A stretch of 64,000 bases of DNA, taken from assembly GCA_963767565.1 (NCBI GenBank), contig CAVYEG010000006.1, positions 620,001 to 684,000 of the forward strand, in the 5' to 3' direction. Positions 58,365-64,000 of the stretch are shown in pieces (positions within the stretch are counted from its first letter, which is position 1; each line of letters starts with the position of its first letter). The notes under the pieces were generated by a model. That model was not told where the DNA came from and searched no databases. It saw only the letters and a list, made by a program, of their open reading frames with translations. This DNA comes from Palsa-504 sp963767565 (GTDB lineage: Bacteria > Actinomycetota > Actinomycetes > Streptosporangiales > Streptosporangiaceae). A program made the translations under genes and the position numbers.

Positions 58365-58988
58365 GTGGACCGCTCCCGGCTGGAGGCGTTCAGCGACGGC
58401 GTCTTCGCCGTGGCCATCACGCTGCTCGCGCTCAACCTGACCGTGGCGGGGCCTGGGCACGGCCGGCTGCAGCACCAGCTCTGGGAGCACCGGTGGTCGT
58501 TTGCCGCCTACCTGCTGAGCTTCTTCGTCATCGGCATCATCTGGGTCAACCACCACGCGCTGATCAAGAGCATCGCGCTGGTCGACCGGACGCTGCTGTT
58601 CCTCAACCTGATCCTGCTGCTCTTCGTGGTCGTGATCCCGTTCTCGACCGCGACCGCGGCGGAGTACCTCCCGGTCGGCGGCGAAGACTCGAACGTCGCC
58701 ATGGCCTTGTACAGCGCGGTGTTCCTGGGCATGTCGGCCGGCTTCGGCTCGGTCTTCGAGTGGACGCTGCACGGCGATCACCGGACCGTGCCGCTGCCGC
58801 CGCAGGCGCACTGGCCCGCGCGGCTGCGGTTCGTCGGCGGCAGCGTCGTCTACGTCATCGCCATCGTCATATCCCTGTTCAGCGCGGTCATCGGGTTCAT
58901 CCTCATCGCGCTGGTCGCCCTGTATTACATCGTGGAGCGCACGCCCGCCGTCCCCGCCCCTCCCGATGGCGGCACGCATTCTGGGTGA
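58365..58988 (+). CDS. TMEM175-like (DUF1211) potassium-channel-type membrane protein
   Basis: A 207-residue protein with about six helices. The N-terminal RLEAFSDGVFAVAITLLALN carries the FSDGVFAI-type filter motif of bacterial TMEM175 channels, followed by FFVIGIIWVNHHALI. Such proteins form leak-like K+ channels as tetramers. The GTG at 58365 follows the DUF1003 stop directly. Pairing with a DUF1003 gene is suggestive of a joint membrane role but unproven. Confidence 0.88.
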   Translation: MDRSRLEAFSDGVFAVAITLLALNLTVAGPGHGRLQHQLWEHRWSFAAYLLSFFVIGIIWVNHHALIKSIALVDRTLLFLNLILLLFVVVIPFSTATAAEYLPVGGEDSNVAMALYSAVFLGMSAGFGSVFEWTLHGDHRTVPLPPQAHWPARLRFVGGSVVYVIAIVISLFSAVIGFILIALVALYYIVERTPAVPAPPDGGTHSG

Positions 58989-59006
58989 AGCCGCAGAAAT
59001 CAATAG

Positions 59007-59037
59007 TTGCCATTAAGCAAGTGTCTCGTTGTAGACT
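59007..59037 (+). promoter_or_regulatory. Leaderless promoter of the MFS gene at 59046
   Basis: TTGCCA (59007-59012), a 19-bp spacer and TAGACT (59032-59037) end 8 bp before GTG 59046. TTGC-n6-GCAA at 59007-59020 is a small inverted repeat over the -35. GTTGTAGAC here also occurs upstream of the MFS gene at 61208-62629. Confidence 0.45.
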
Positions 59038-59045
59038 GGGTTAAC

Positions 59046-60956
59046 GTGCGGCGAAGCGTTGATTCAGAGCACCTGAACGGTGCAGCAGCGAACGGTTCCG
59101 GTACGGACGACGGGCGGCCCGACCGGTACCGGTGGATCGCCCTGTCCAATACCACGCTGAGCATGACCATGGCGACGATCGACGCGTCGATCGTCATCGT
59201 CGCCATGCCGGCCATCTTCCGCGGCATCCACCTGAACCCGCTTACCCCCGGCAACGTCACCTACCTGCTGTGGATGATCCTCGGTTACCTGCTGGTCCAG
59301 TCGGTGCTCGTGGTCACGTTGGGGCGGCTCGGTGACATGTTCGGCCGGGTGAAGATCTACAACCTGGGCTTCGTGGTGTTCACGCTGGCCTCGATCGCGC
59401 TGTCGCTCGACCCGCTGATCGGCCCGGCCGGGGCCATGTGGCTGATCGGCTGGCGTTTCGTGCAGGCCTTCGGCGGGGCGATGCTGATGGCCAACTCGGC
59501 CGCGATCCTGACCGACGCGTTCCCGGCCAACAAGCGCGGCATGGCGCTGGGCGTCAACCAGATCGCCGGCATCTCCGGGCAGTTCGTCGGCCTGCTGCTC
59601 GGCGGCCTGCTGGCCGCGGTGAACTGGCGGCTGGTGTTCTGGGTGAACGTGCCGATCGGGCTGTTCGGCACGGTGTGGGCTTACAAGAGCCTGCGAGAGA
59701 TCGCCACCACCAGGCGCGCGAAGATCGACTGGGTCGGGAACATCATGTTCGCGGTGGGCCTGGGCGCGCTGCTGATCGCCATCACCAACGGCATCCGGCC
59801 CTACGGCGGGCACTCCACCGGGTGGACCAACCCGTGGATCATCGCCGGGCTGGTCGGCGGCACCGTCATGCTGATCGCGTTCTGCGTCTTCGAGACCAAG
59901 ATCGCCGAGCCGATGTTCCAGATGGGCCTGTTCAAGATCAGGGCCTTCGCAGCCGGCAACCTGGCCAGCCTGCTCGGCTCCATCGCCCGCGGCGGCCTGC
60001 AGTTCATGCTGGTCATCTGGCTGGCGGGCATCTGGCTGCCGCTGCACGGCTACGACTTCACGGTCACCCCGCTGTGGGCCGGGATCTACATGCTGCCGCT
60101 GACCGCGGGCTTCCTGATCGCCGGGCCGATCTCCGGCACGCTGTCCGACCGGTACGGCCCGCGGCCGTTCGCCACCGCCGGGCTGCTGCTGGCCGCGTGC
60201 TGTTTCACCGGGCTGATGCTGCTGCCGGTCGACTTCTCCTACTGGGTGTTCGCGCTGCTGATCTTCGGCAACGGGATCGGCTCCGGCCTGTTCGCCTCCC
60301 CCAACACCTCCGCGATCATGAGCGCGGTGCCGGCCAGCCAGCGGGGCTCGGCTTCCGGCATGCGCTCCACCTTCCAGAACTCCGGCATGTCCCTGTCCAT
60401 CGGGATCTTCTTCTCGCTGATGATCGCCGGGCTGGCCTCCACGCTGCCCAAGACGCTGAGCAGCGGGCTGACCGCGCAGGGCGTCCCGGCCTCGATCGCC
60501 ACGCAGGTCAGCCACCTGCCGCCGGTCAGCACGATGTTCGCCGCGCTGCTCGGCTACAACCCGGTGCAGAACCTGCTGGCCCCGTCGGGCGTGCTGTCCC
60601 GGCTGCCCGCCCACAACGTCGCGGTCCTCACCGGCCGGCAGTTCTTCCCGCACCTGATCGAGGCGCCGTTCCACCACGGGCTGATCATCGTGTTCACCGC
60701 CGCGGCGATCATGGCGCTCACCGGCGCGGTGGTGTCGCTGCTGCGCGGCAAGCAGTTCTACTACGACGAGGGCCACCCGCTCACGGCTGGTCCCGCGGTC
60801 GCCGTCCCGCCCGTAGCCGGGACGGCGGCCAAGACCATCGGGCCGAACGGCACGGCCCGCAGCTCAGCCAACGGCGACTCCGTTCCGGCGGTCGGGCCGC
60901 TGCCCGGCGACTCGCCCGCCGAGCACGCTCACCTGCCTCGCGGCGCGGCCGGGTAG
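59046..60956 (+). CDS. DHA2-family MFS transporter (EmrB/QacA type)
   Basis: A 636-residue protein, probably with 14 helices. MATIDASIVIVAMPAIFRGI in helix 1, LGRLGDMFGRVKIYNLGFVV as motif A, and the GNGIGSGLFASPNTSAIMSA and SGMRSTFQNSGMSLSIG blocks identify the drug:H+ antiporter 2 family. It exports drugs or metabolites; the substrate is unknown. A 60-residue Pro/Ala/Gly-rich cytoplasmic tail is present. The GTG start at 59046 is fixed by the upstream -10; a further in-frame start at 59007 would precede the promoter. Confidence 0.92.
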   Translation: MRRSVDSEHLNGAAANGSGTDDGRPDRYRWIALSNTTLSMTMATIDASIVIVAMPAIFRGIHLNPLTPGNVTYLLWMILGYLLVQSVLVVTLGRLGDMFGRVKIYNLGFVVFTLASIALSLDPLIGPAGAMWLIGWRFVQAFGGAMLMANSAAILTDAFPANKRGMALGVNQIAGISGQFVGLLLGGLLAAVNWRLVFWVNVPIGLFGTVWAYKSLREIATTRRAKIDWVGNIMFAVGLGALLIAITNGIRPYGGHSTGWTNPWIIAGLVGGTVMLIAFCVFETKIAEPMFQMGLFKIRAFAAGNLASLLGSIARGGLQFMLVIWLAGIWLPLHGYDFTVTPLWAGIYMLPLTAGFLIAGPISGTLSDRYGPRPFATAGLLLAACCFTGLMLLPVDFSYWVFALLIFGNGIGSGLFASPNTSAIMSAVPASQRGSASGMRSTFQNSGMSLSIGIFFSLMIAGLASTLPKTLSSGLTAQGVPASIATQVSHLPPVSTMFAALLGYNPVQNLLAPSGVLSRLPAHNVAVLTGRQFFPHLIEAPFHHGLIIVFTAAAIMALTGAVVSLLRGKQFYYDEGHPLTAGPAVAVPPVAGTAAKTIGPNGTARSSANGDSVPAVGPLPGDSPAEHAHLPRGAAG

Positions 60957-60966
60957 AATATCCGCT

Positions 60967-61185
60967 GTGCCACGCTACGAGTACCGGTGCCGGTCCTGCG
61001 GCGACACCTTCGAGCTCAACCGCACGATGGCCGAGTCATCGGCGCCGTGCACCTGCCCGCAGGGCCATGACGACACGGTGAAGCTGCTGTCCACGGTGGC
61101 CGTCGCCGGCCTGGCCTCCGGCCGGGACCGGGCCGCGGGCCCGTCGGGCGGCGGCTGCTGCGGCGGCGCGTGCGGCTGCGGATAG
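60967..61185 (+). CDS. FmdB-type zinc-ribbon regulatory protein
   Basis: A 72-residue protein. YRCRSCGDTFELN and CTCPQGHDDTVKLLSTVAV give the CxxC...C-type zinc ribbon of the FmdB/Regulatory_CxxC_CxxC_SSSS family. The C-terminus GGGCCGGACGCG is Cys/Gly-rich. The GTG at 60967 lies 7 bp after TAGAAT (60954-60959), a clear leaderless promoter inside the 3' end of the MFS gene. Its role is unknown. Confidence 0.88.
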   Translation: MPRYEYRCRSCGDTFELNRTMAESSAPCTCPQGHDDTVKLLSTVAVAGLASGRDRAAGPSGGGCCGGACGCG

Positions 61186-61207
61186 CCGCCGGTAGCGGAT
61201 CATCCGG

Positions 61208-62629
61208 TCATGGCGGGGCCATGGCCCGGGCTTTAGGCTCAGCCGGGCCGTACCAGGCCGCCGTGCGGGCCGCCGTCCTGGCTGCCCACTTGCCGTTGGT
61301 AACCAGGGCCAGGATCATGATCGCGGCGCCGCAGCCGGTCAGCAGCAGCCAGTCGGCGTGGCTGGCCGGCACGAACCCGGCCCGGAGCGGGCCGTGCAGG
61401 TTGGCGGCCAGGATCGAGCCGGTCACCGCCACGCCGAGCGAGGTGCCGATCTGACGGCTGGTCGAGGCTATCCCTGAGGCCACGCCGGCCTGGGAGAAGG
61501 GCATGCCCGACACCGCCGCCTGGGTGATCGGCGCGTTGACCATGCCGGACCCGAGGCCGAACACGCTGAACGCGATGATGATCTGCGGTGCGGACCAGGA
61601 CGTGGTGATCCCGGACAGCAGCAGGCCTCCGGCCGCGATCGCGGCGCCCGCCATCAGCGTGGGCAGCCGACCGCCCCAGCGGGCCAGCATCCTGCTGGAC
61701 GCCACCGCGCCGACCGCCATCACCGCGGCCATCGGCACCATGTGCAGCCCGGCATACAGCGCGGACATGCCCCGGACGTCCTGCAGGTAAAGCGTGGCCA
61801 GGAACAGGAATCCGCCCAGGGCGGCAAACGCGCTGATCGCCGTCAGCACCGCGCCCGCGAACGGCGCGCTGCGGAAGAACCTCGGATCGAGCACCGGCTC
61901 GGTACGGCGTGCCTCGTAGCCGATGAAGACGGCCAAGGCCACCGCGGCGGCGCCGAACAACGCCAGGCTCTCCGGTGAATGCCAGCCGTCCGTGGGACCC
62001 TCGATGATCGCGTAGGTCAGCGAGCCGAGCATGACAATGATGAGCCCCTGCCCGACCGGATCGGGCCGGCGCGCCCGGGACGCCCGGGACTCCGGCACGA
62101 ACCGCGCGGTCAGCGCGATGGCGGCCAGGCCGACCGGGATGTTGACCCAGAACACGCCCCGCCAGCCCACGGACTGGACCAGGAGGCCGCCAACCACCGG
62201 GCCGAGCGCCACGGACAGCGCGAACGTACCGCCCCAGGCACCGAGCGCCCGGGCCCGTTCGGCCCGGTCGGTGAACGTGTTGGTGATGATCGACATCGCG
62301 ACCGGGTTCAGCATGGACCCGCCGATCGCCTGCACCATCCGGAACGCGACCAGCCAGCCCAGCCCGGGGGCCAGGCTGCACAGCCCGGAACCGACCGTGA
62401 AGGTGGCCAGGCCGACCTGGAAGGTGCGGCGGCGGCCCACCCGGTCGGCGGTCGCGCCGGACAGCATGAGCAGGCTGGCCAGAACCAGGGTGTAACCGTC
62501 GATGGTCCACTGCAGCCCGGCCACCGAGGCGTGCAGTTCGCGCCCGATGGACGGCAGCGCGACGTTGACGATCGTGCTGTCCAGCCCGACGATGAACAGG
62601 CTGAAGCAGCAGATGACGAGCACGAGCAT
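61208..62629 (-). CDS. DHA2-family MFS transporter
   Basis: A 473-residue transporter of about 14 helices. MLVLVICCFSLFIVGLDSTI begins helix 1, TADRVGRRRTFQVGLATFT is motif A, and GGSMLNPVAMSIITNTFTDR and RARALGAWGGTFALSVALGP are typical of EmrB/QacA-like efflux pumps. It closely resembles the partial transporter just upstream (62771-64000), so the two are tandem paralogues. Codons upstream of the ATG at 62629 stay open, but helix 1 begins at once. Confidence 0.9.
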   Translation of the reverse strand: MLVLVICCFSLFIVGLDSTIVNVALPSIGRELHASVAGLQWTIDGYTLVLASLLMLSGATADRVGRRRTFQVGLATFTVGSGLCSLAPGLGWLVAFRMVQAIGGSMLNPVAMSIITNTFTDRAERARALGAWGGTFALSVALGPVVGGLLVQSVGWRGVFWVNIPVGLAAIALTARFVPESRASRARRPDPVGQGLIIVMLGSLTYAIIEGPTDGWHSPESLALFGAAAVALAVFIGYEARRTEPVLDPRFFRSAPFAGAVLTAISAFAALGGFLFLATLYLQDVRGMSALYAGLHMVPMAAVMAVGAVASSRMLARWGGRLPTLMAGAAIAAGGLLLSGITTSWSAPQIIIAFSVFGLGSGMVNAPITQAAVSGMPFSQAGVASGIASTSRQIGTSLGVAVTGSILAANLHGPLRAGFVPASHADWLLLTGCGAAIMILALVTNGKWAARTAARTAAWYGPAEPKARAMAPP

Positions 62630-62770
62630 CCGTCGGCCGTGGCTGAGCTCTGGCAGCGGTCTCTCCCCGGAGCGTAATTGCCTGTCTACAACTAAGTATT
62701 TCCGCGGGCGGCGGGGCGCAAGGGCGGGTGCCTGAGAGATTGGTCACCGCCGCTGGCCAGGCGATGCAGG

Positions 62771-64000
62771 TCAGCCCAGCCGCGCCGCGGTGGCCTTGGC
62801 CCAGCTCGTGGTGCACAGCAGGCCGAGCAGCAGCACCATGTAGCCGCAGCAGGTCAGGAGCCACCAGCCCGCGTGGCTGGCCTGGATGAACCCCGCGCGC
62901 ATCGACCCCCGGATGCTGGCGGCCAGGACCGAGCCGACGATAGCCACGCCCAGGGACTGGCCGAGCTGGCGGCTGGAGGAGTTCATGCCCGAGGCCAGGC
63001 CCGCCTGGGTCTTCGGCACGCCGGACATGACCCCGTTGGTGATCGGCGAGCTCACCATGCCGGCCCCGACGCCGAACAAGCCGTAGGTGACGATCAGGTA
63101 CGCGTGCTCGGTGGAGCCGGTCAGCCGGGACAGGGCCGCGCTGCTGAGGGTGAGAGACGCGCCCGCGATGACCAGGGGGATCCGCGGGCCGCGCTTGGCC
63201 ACCATGCGCCCGGCCATGGGCGCGCACAGGGCCATCACTACCGGCATGGGCAGGATGGTCAGGCCCGCCTGGAGCGCGGACAGGCCCCGCACGTCCTGCA
63301 GGTACAGGGTGGACAGGAACAAGAACCCGGCCATCGCGGCGATCGCGCAGACCGCCGTGAGGTTGGCGCCCGCGAACGGCACGCTGCGGAAGAACCGGAA
63401 CTCGACCATCGGCTCCTCGCGGTGCGGCTCGTAGGCCAGCAGCACCGCCAGCGCGGCCACGGCCAGCGCGAAGAAGCCGAAGATCTGCGGAGAGCGCCAG
63501 CCGTAGGCGGGGCCCTCGATGATCGCGTAGGCCAGCGCGCCGAGCATGACGATAATGAGGAACTGCCCTACCGGGTCGGCGCGGCGGGATCGCGGTGCCC
63601 GGGAGTCGGGCACGAACAGCGCGGTCAGCGAGATGGCGGCCAGACCGACCGGGATGTTGGCCCAGAAGATGCCGCGCCAGCCGACTGCGCCGACCAGGAC
63701 GCCGCCCAGCACGGGCCCCAGCGCCATGGACAGGCCGAACACGCCGTCCCACACGCCGATGGCCCGGGCCCGTTCGGCCCGGCCGGTGAAGGTGTTGGTG
63801 ATGATGCCCAGCGCGGCCGGGTTGAGCATGGAGCCGCCGACCCCCTGCAGGATGCGGAATCCGACCAGAGCGCCCAGGCTGGGGGCCAGGCTGCACAGCC
63901 AGGAGCCGAGCGTGAACAGCGACAGGCCGACCTGGAAGATCGTCCGGCGGCCGACCCGGTCGGCGAGCGCGCCGGAGAACATCAGCAGCGCGGCCAGCGT
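62771..64000 (-). CDS. DHA2-family MFS transporter, 5' end outside the window
   Basis: A partial transporter of about 409 residues; the frame is still open at the right edge and helix 1 is missing. ADRVGRRTIFQVGLSLFTLG, GVGGSMLNPAALGIITNTFT and RARAIGVWDGVFGLSMALGP align block by block with the adjacent transporter, indicating duplication. The ending LCTTSWAKATAARLG is complete. It is probably in the same direction of transcription as the downstream paralogue, with 141 bp between. Confidence 0.9.
   Translation of the reverse strand, partial: TLAALLMFSGALADRVGRRTIFQVGLSLFTLGSWLCSLAPSLGALVGFRILQGVGGSMLNPAALGIITNTFTGRAERARAIGVWDGVFGLSMALGPVLGGVLVGAVGWRGIFWANIPVGLAAISLTALFVPDSRAPRSRRADPVGQFLIIVMLGALAYAIIEGPAYGWRSPQIFGFFALAVAALAVLLAYEPHREEPMVEFRFFRSVPFAGANLTAVCAIAAMAGFLFLSTLYLQDVRGLSALQAGLTILPMPVVMALCAPMAGRMVAKRGPRIPLVIAGASLTLSSAALSRLTGSTEHAYLIVTYGLFGVGAGMVSSPITNGVMSGVPKTQAGLASGMNSSSRQLGQSLGVAIVGSVLAASIRGSMRAGFIQASHAGWWLLTCCGYMVLLLGLLCTTSWAKATAARLG

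Noticed and set aside
59064..60776. Minus-strand frame of 570 codons opposite the MFS gene
   Set aside because: Repetitive Gln/Arg/Asp/His sequence typical of the complement of transmembrane codons.
1..64000. CRISPR arrays, tRNA/rRNA genes, transposases, prophage
   Set aside because: Looked for repeated spacers, tRNA-like arms and recombinase motifs on both strands; none could be supported.

Overview
This is a GC-rich chromosomal window, and it looks like an actinomycete. The evidence is a mycofactocin locus, an ANTAR/STAS signalling pair, a remnant of a luciferase-like (F420-type) flavoprotein, lipoproteins with poly-serine tails, and many genes that start 6-8 bp after a TANNNT-type -10 box (leaderless). 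No rRNA, tRNA, CRISPR array, transposase or phage gene was seen. Two genes run off the window: a sugar-acid dehydratase at the left edge and a DHA2-type MFS transporter at the right edge.

Layout. 1-2.2 kb: dehydratase 3' part and isopentenyl-diphosphate isomerase, followed by a small cluster of DnaA-box-like nonamers. 2.0-7.7 kb (minus): a liv-type ABC importer operon (ATPases, permeases, lipoprotein) ending in a TetR gene; its livF-like gene has a one-base frameshift. 7.9-13.1 kb: aminopeptidase N, a conserved protein of unknown function and an alpha/beta hydrolase. 13.1-23.2 kb: a probable phosphonate catabolism island. It holds a GntR/UTRA regulator, a decayed HD-domain oxygenase, an FAD amine oxidase, a phosphonatase-like HAD hydrolase, a LacI regulator with a clear palindromic operator, a four-gene ABC importer and a frameshifted metallophosphoesterase. 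23.3-30.5 kb: tyrosine phosphatase, STAS and GAF-ANTAR proteins, an ABC exporter, a MetE-like methyltransferase and an AAA ATPase. 30.6-33.6 kb: modABC molybdate importer. 33.6-39.9 kb: PadR, a diaminopropionate ammonia-lyase-like PLP enzyme, HxlR with divergent thioesterases, an LLM flavoprotein remnant, an EcsC-like protein, a stand-alone Lon N-domain protein and a quinone oxidoreductase.

39.97-47.26 kb is a tightly overlapping five-gene operon: SWIM zinc finger, DUF5691-like, MoxR AAA+ ATPase, DUF5682-like and VWA protein. It is the best candidate in the window for a poorly described system. A MoxR/VWA chaperone pair is locked together with three partners of unknown role. One gene carries a G-run hairpin insertion, and a palindrome sits inside the operon just before the fourth gene.

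47.5-55.9 kb is a rearranged mycofactocin locus: mftD, mftF, a fused mftB-mftC, mftA, divergent mftR, then an inserted ArsR/AHSA1/SnoaL cassette, then mftE and an SDR dehydrogenase. The single-polypeptide MftB-MftC fusion, the mftA promoter with a 15-bp palindrome after the -10 box, and the duplicated 40-bp-phased operators of the ArsR cassette are the clearest molecular novelties. 55.9-64 kb: a Tat-exported DMFase-large-subunit-like protein, DUF1003 and TMEM175-like membrane proteins, an FmdB-type zinc ribbon and three MFS drug-efflux-type transporters.

Three coding disruptions (livF-like, metallophosphoesterase, HD oxygenase remnant) are each explained by one G/C too many or too few in a short G/C run. 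Read errors must therefore be excluded before these are called pseudogenes.
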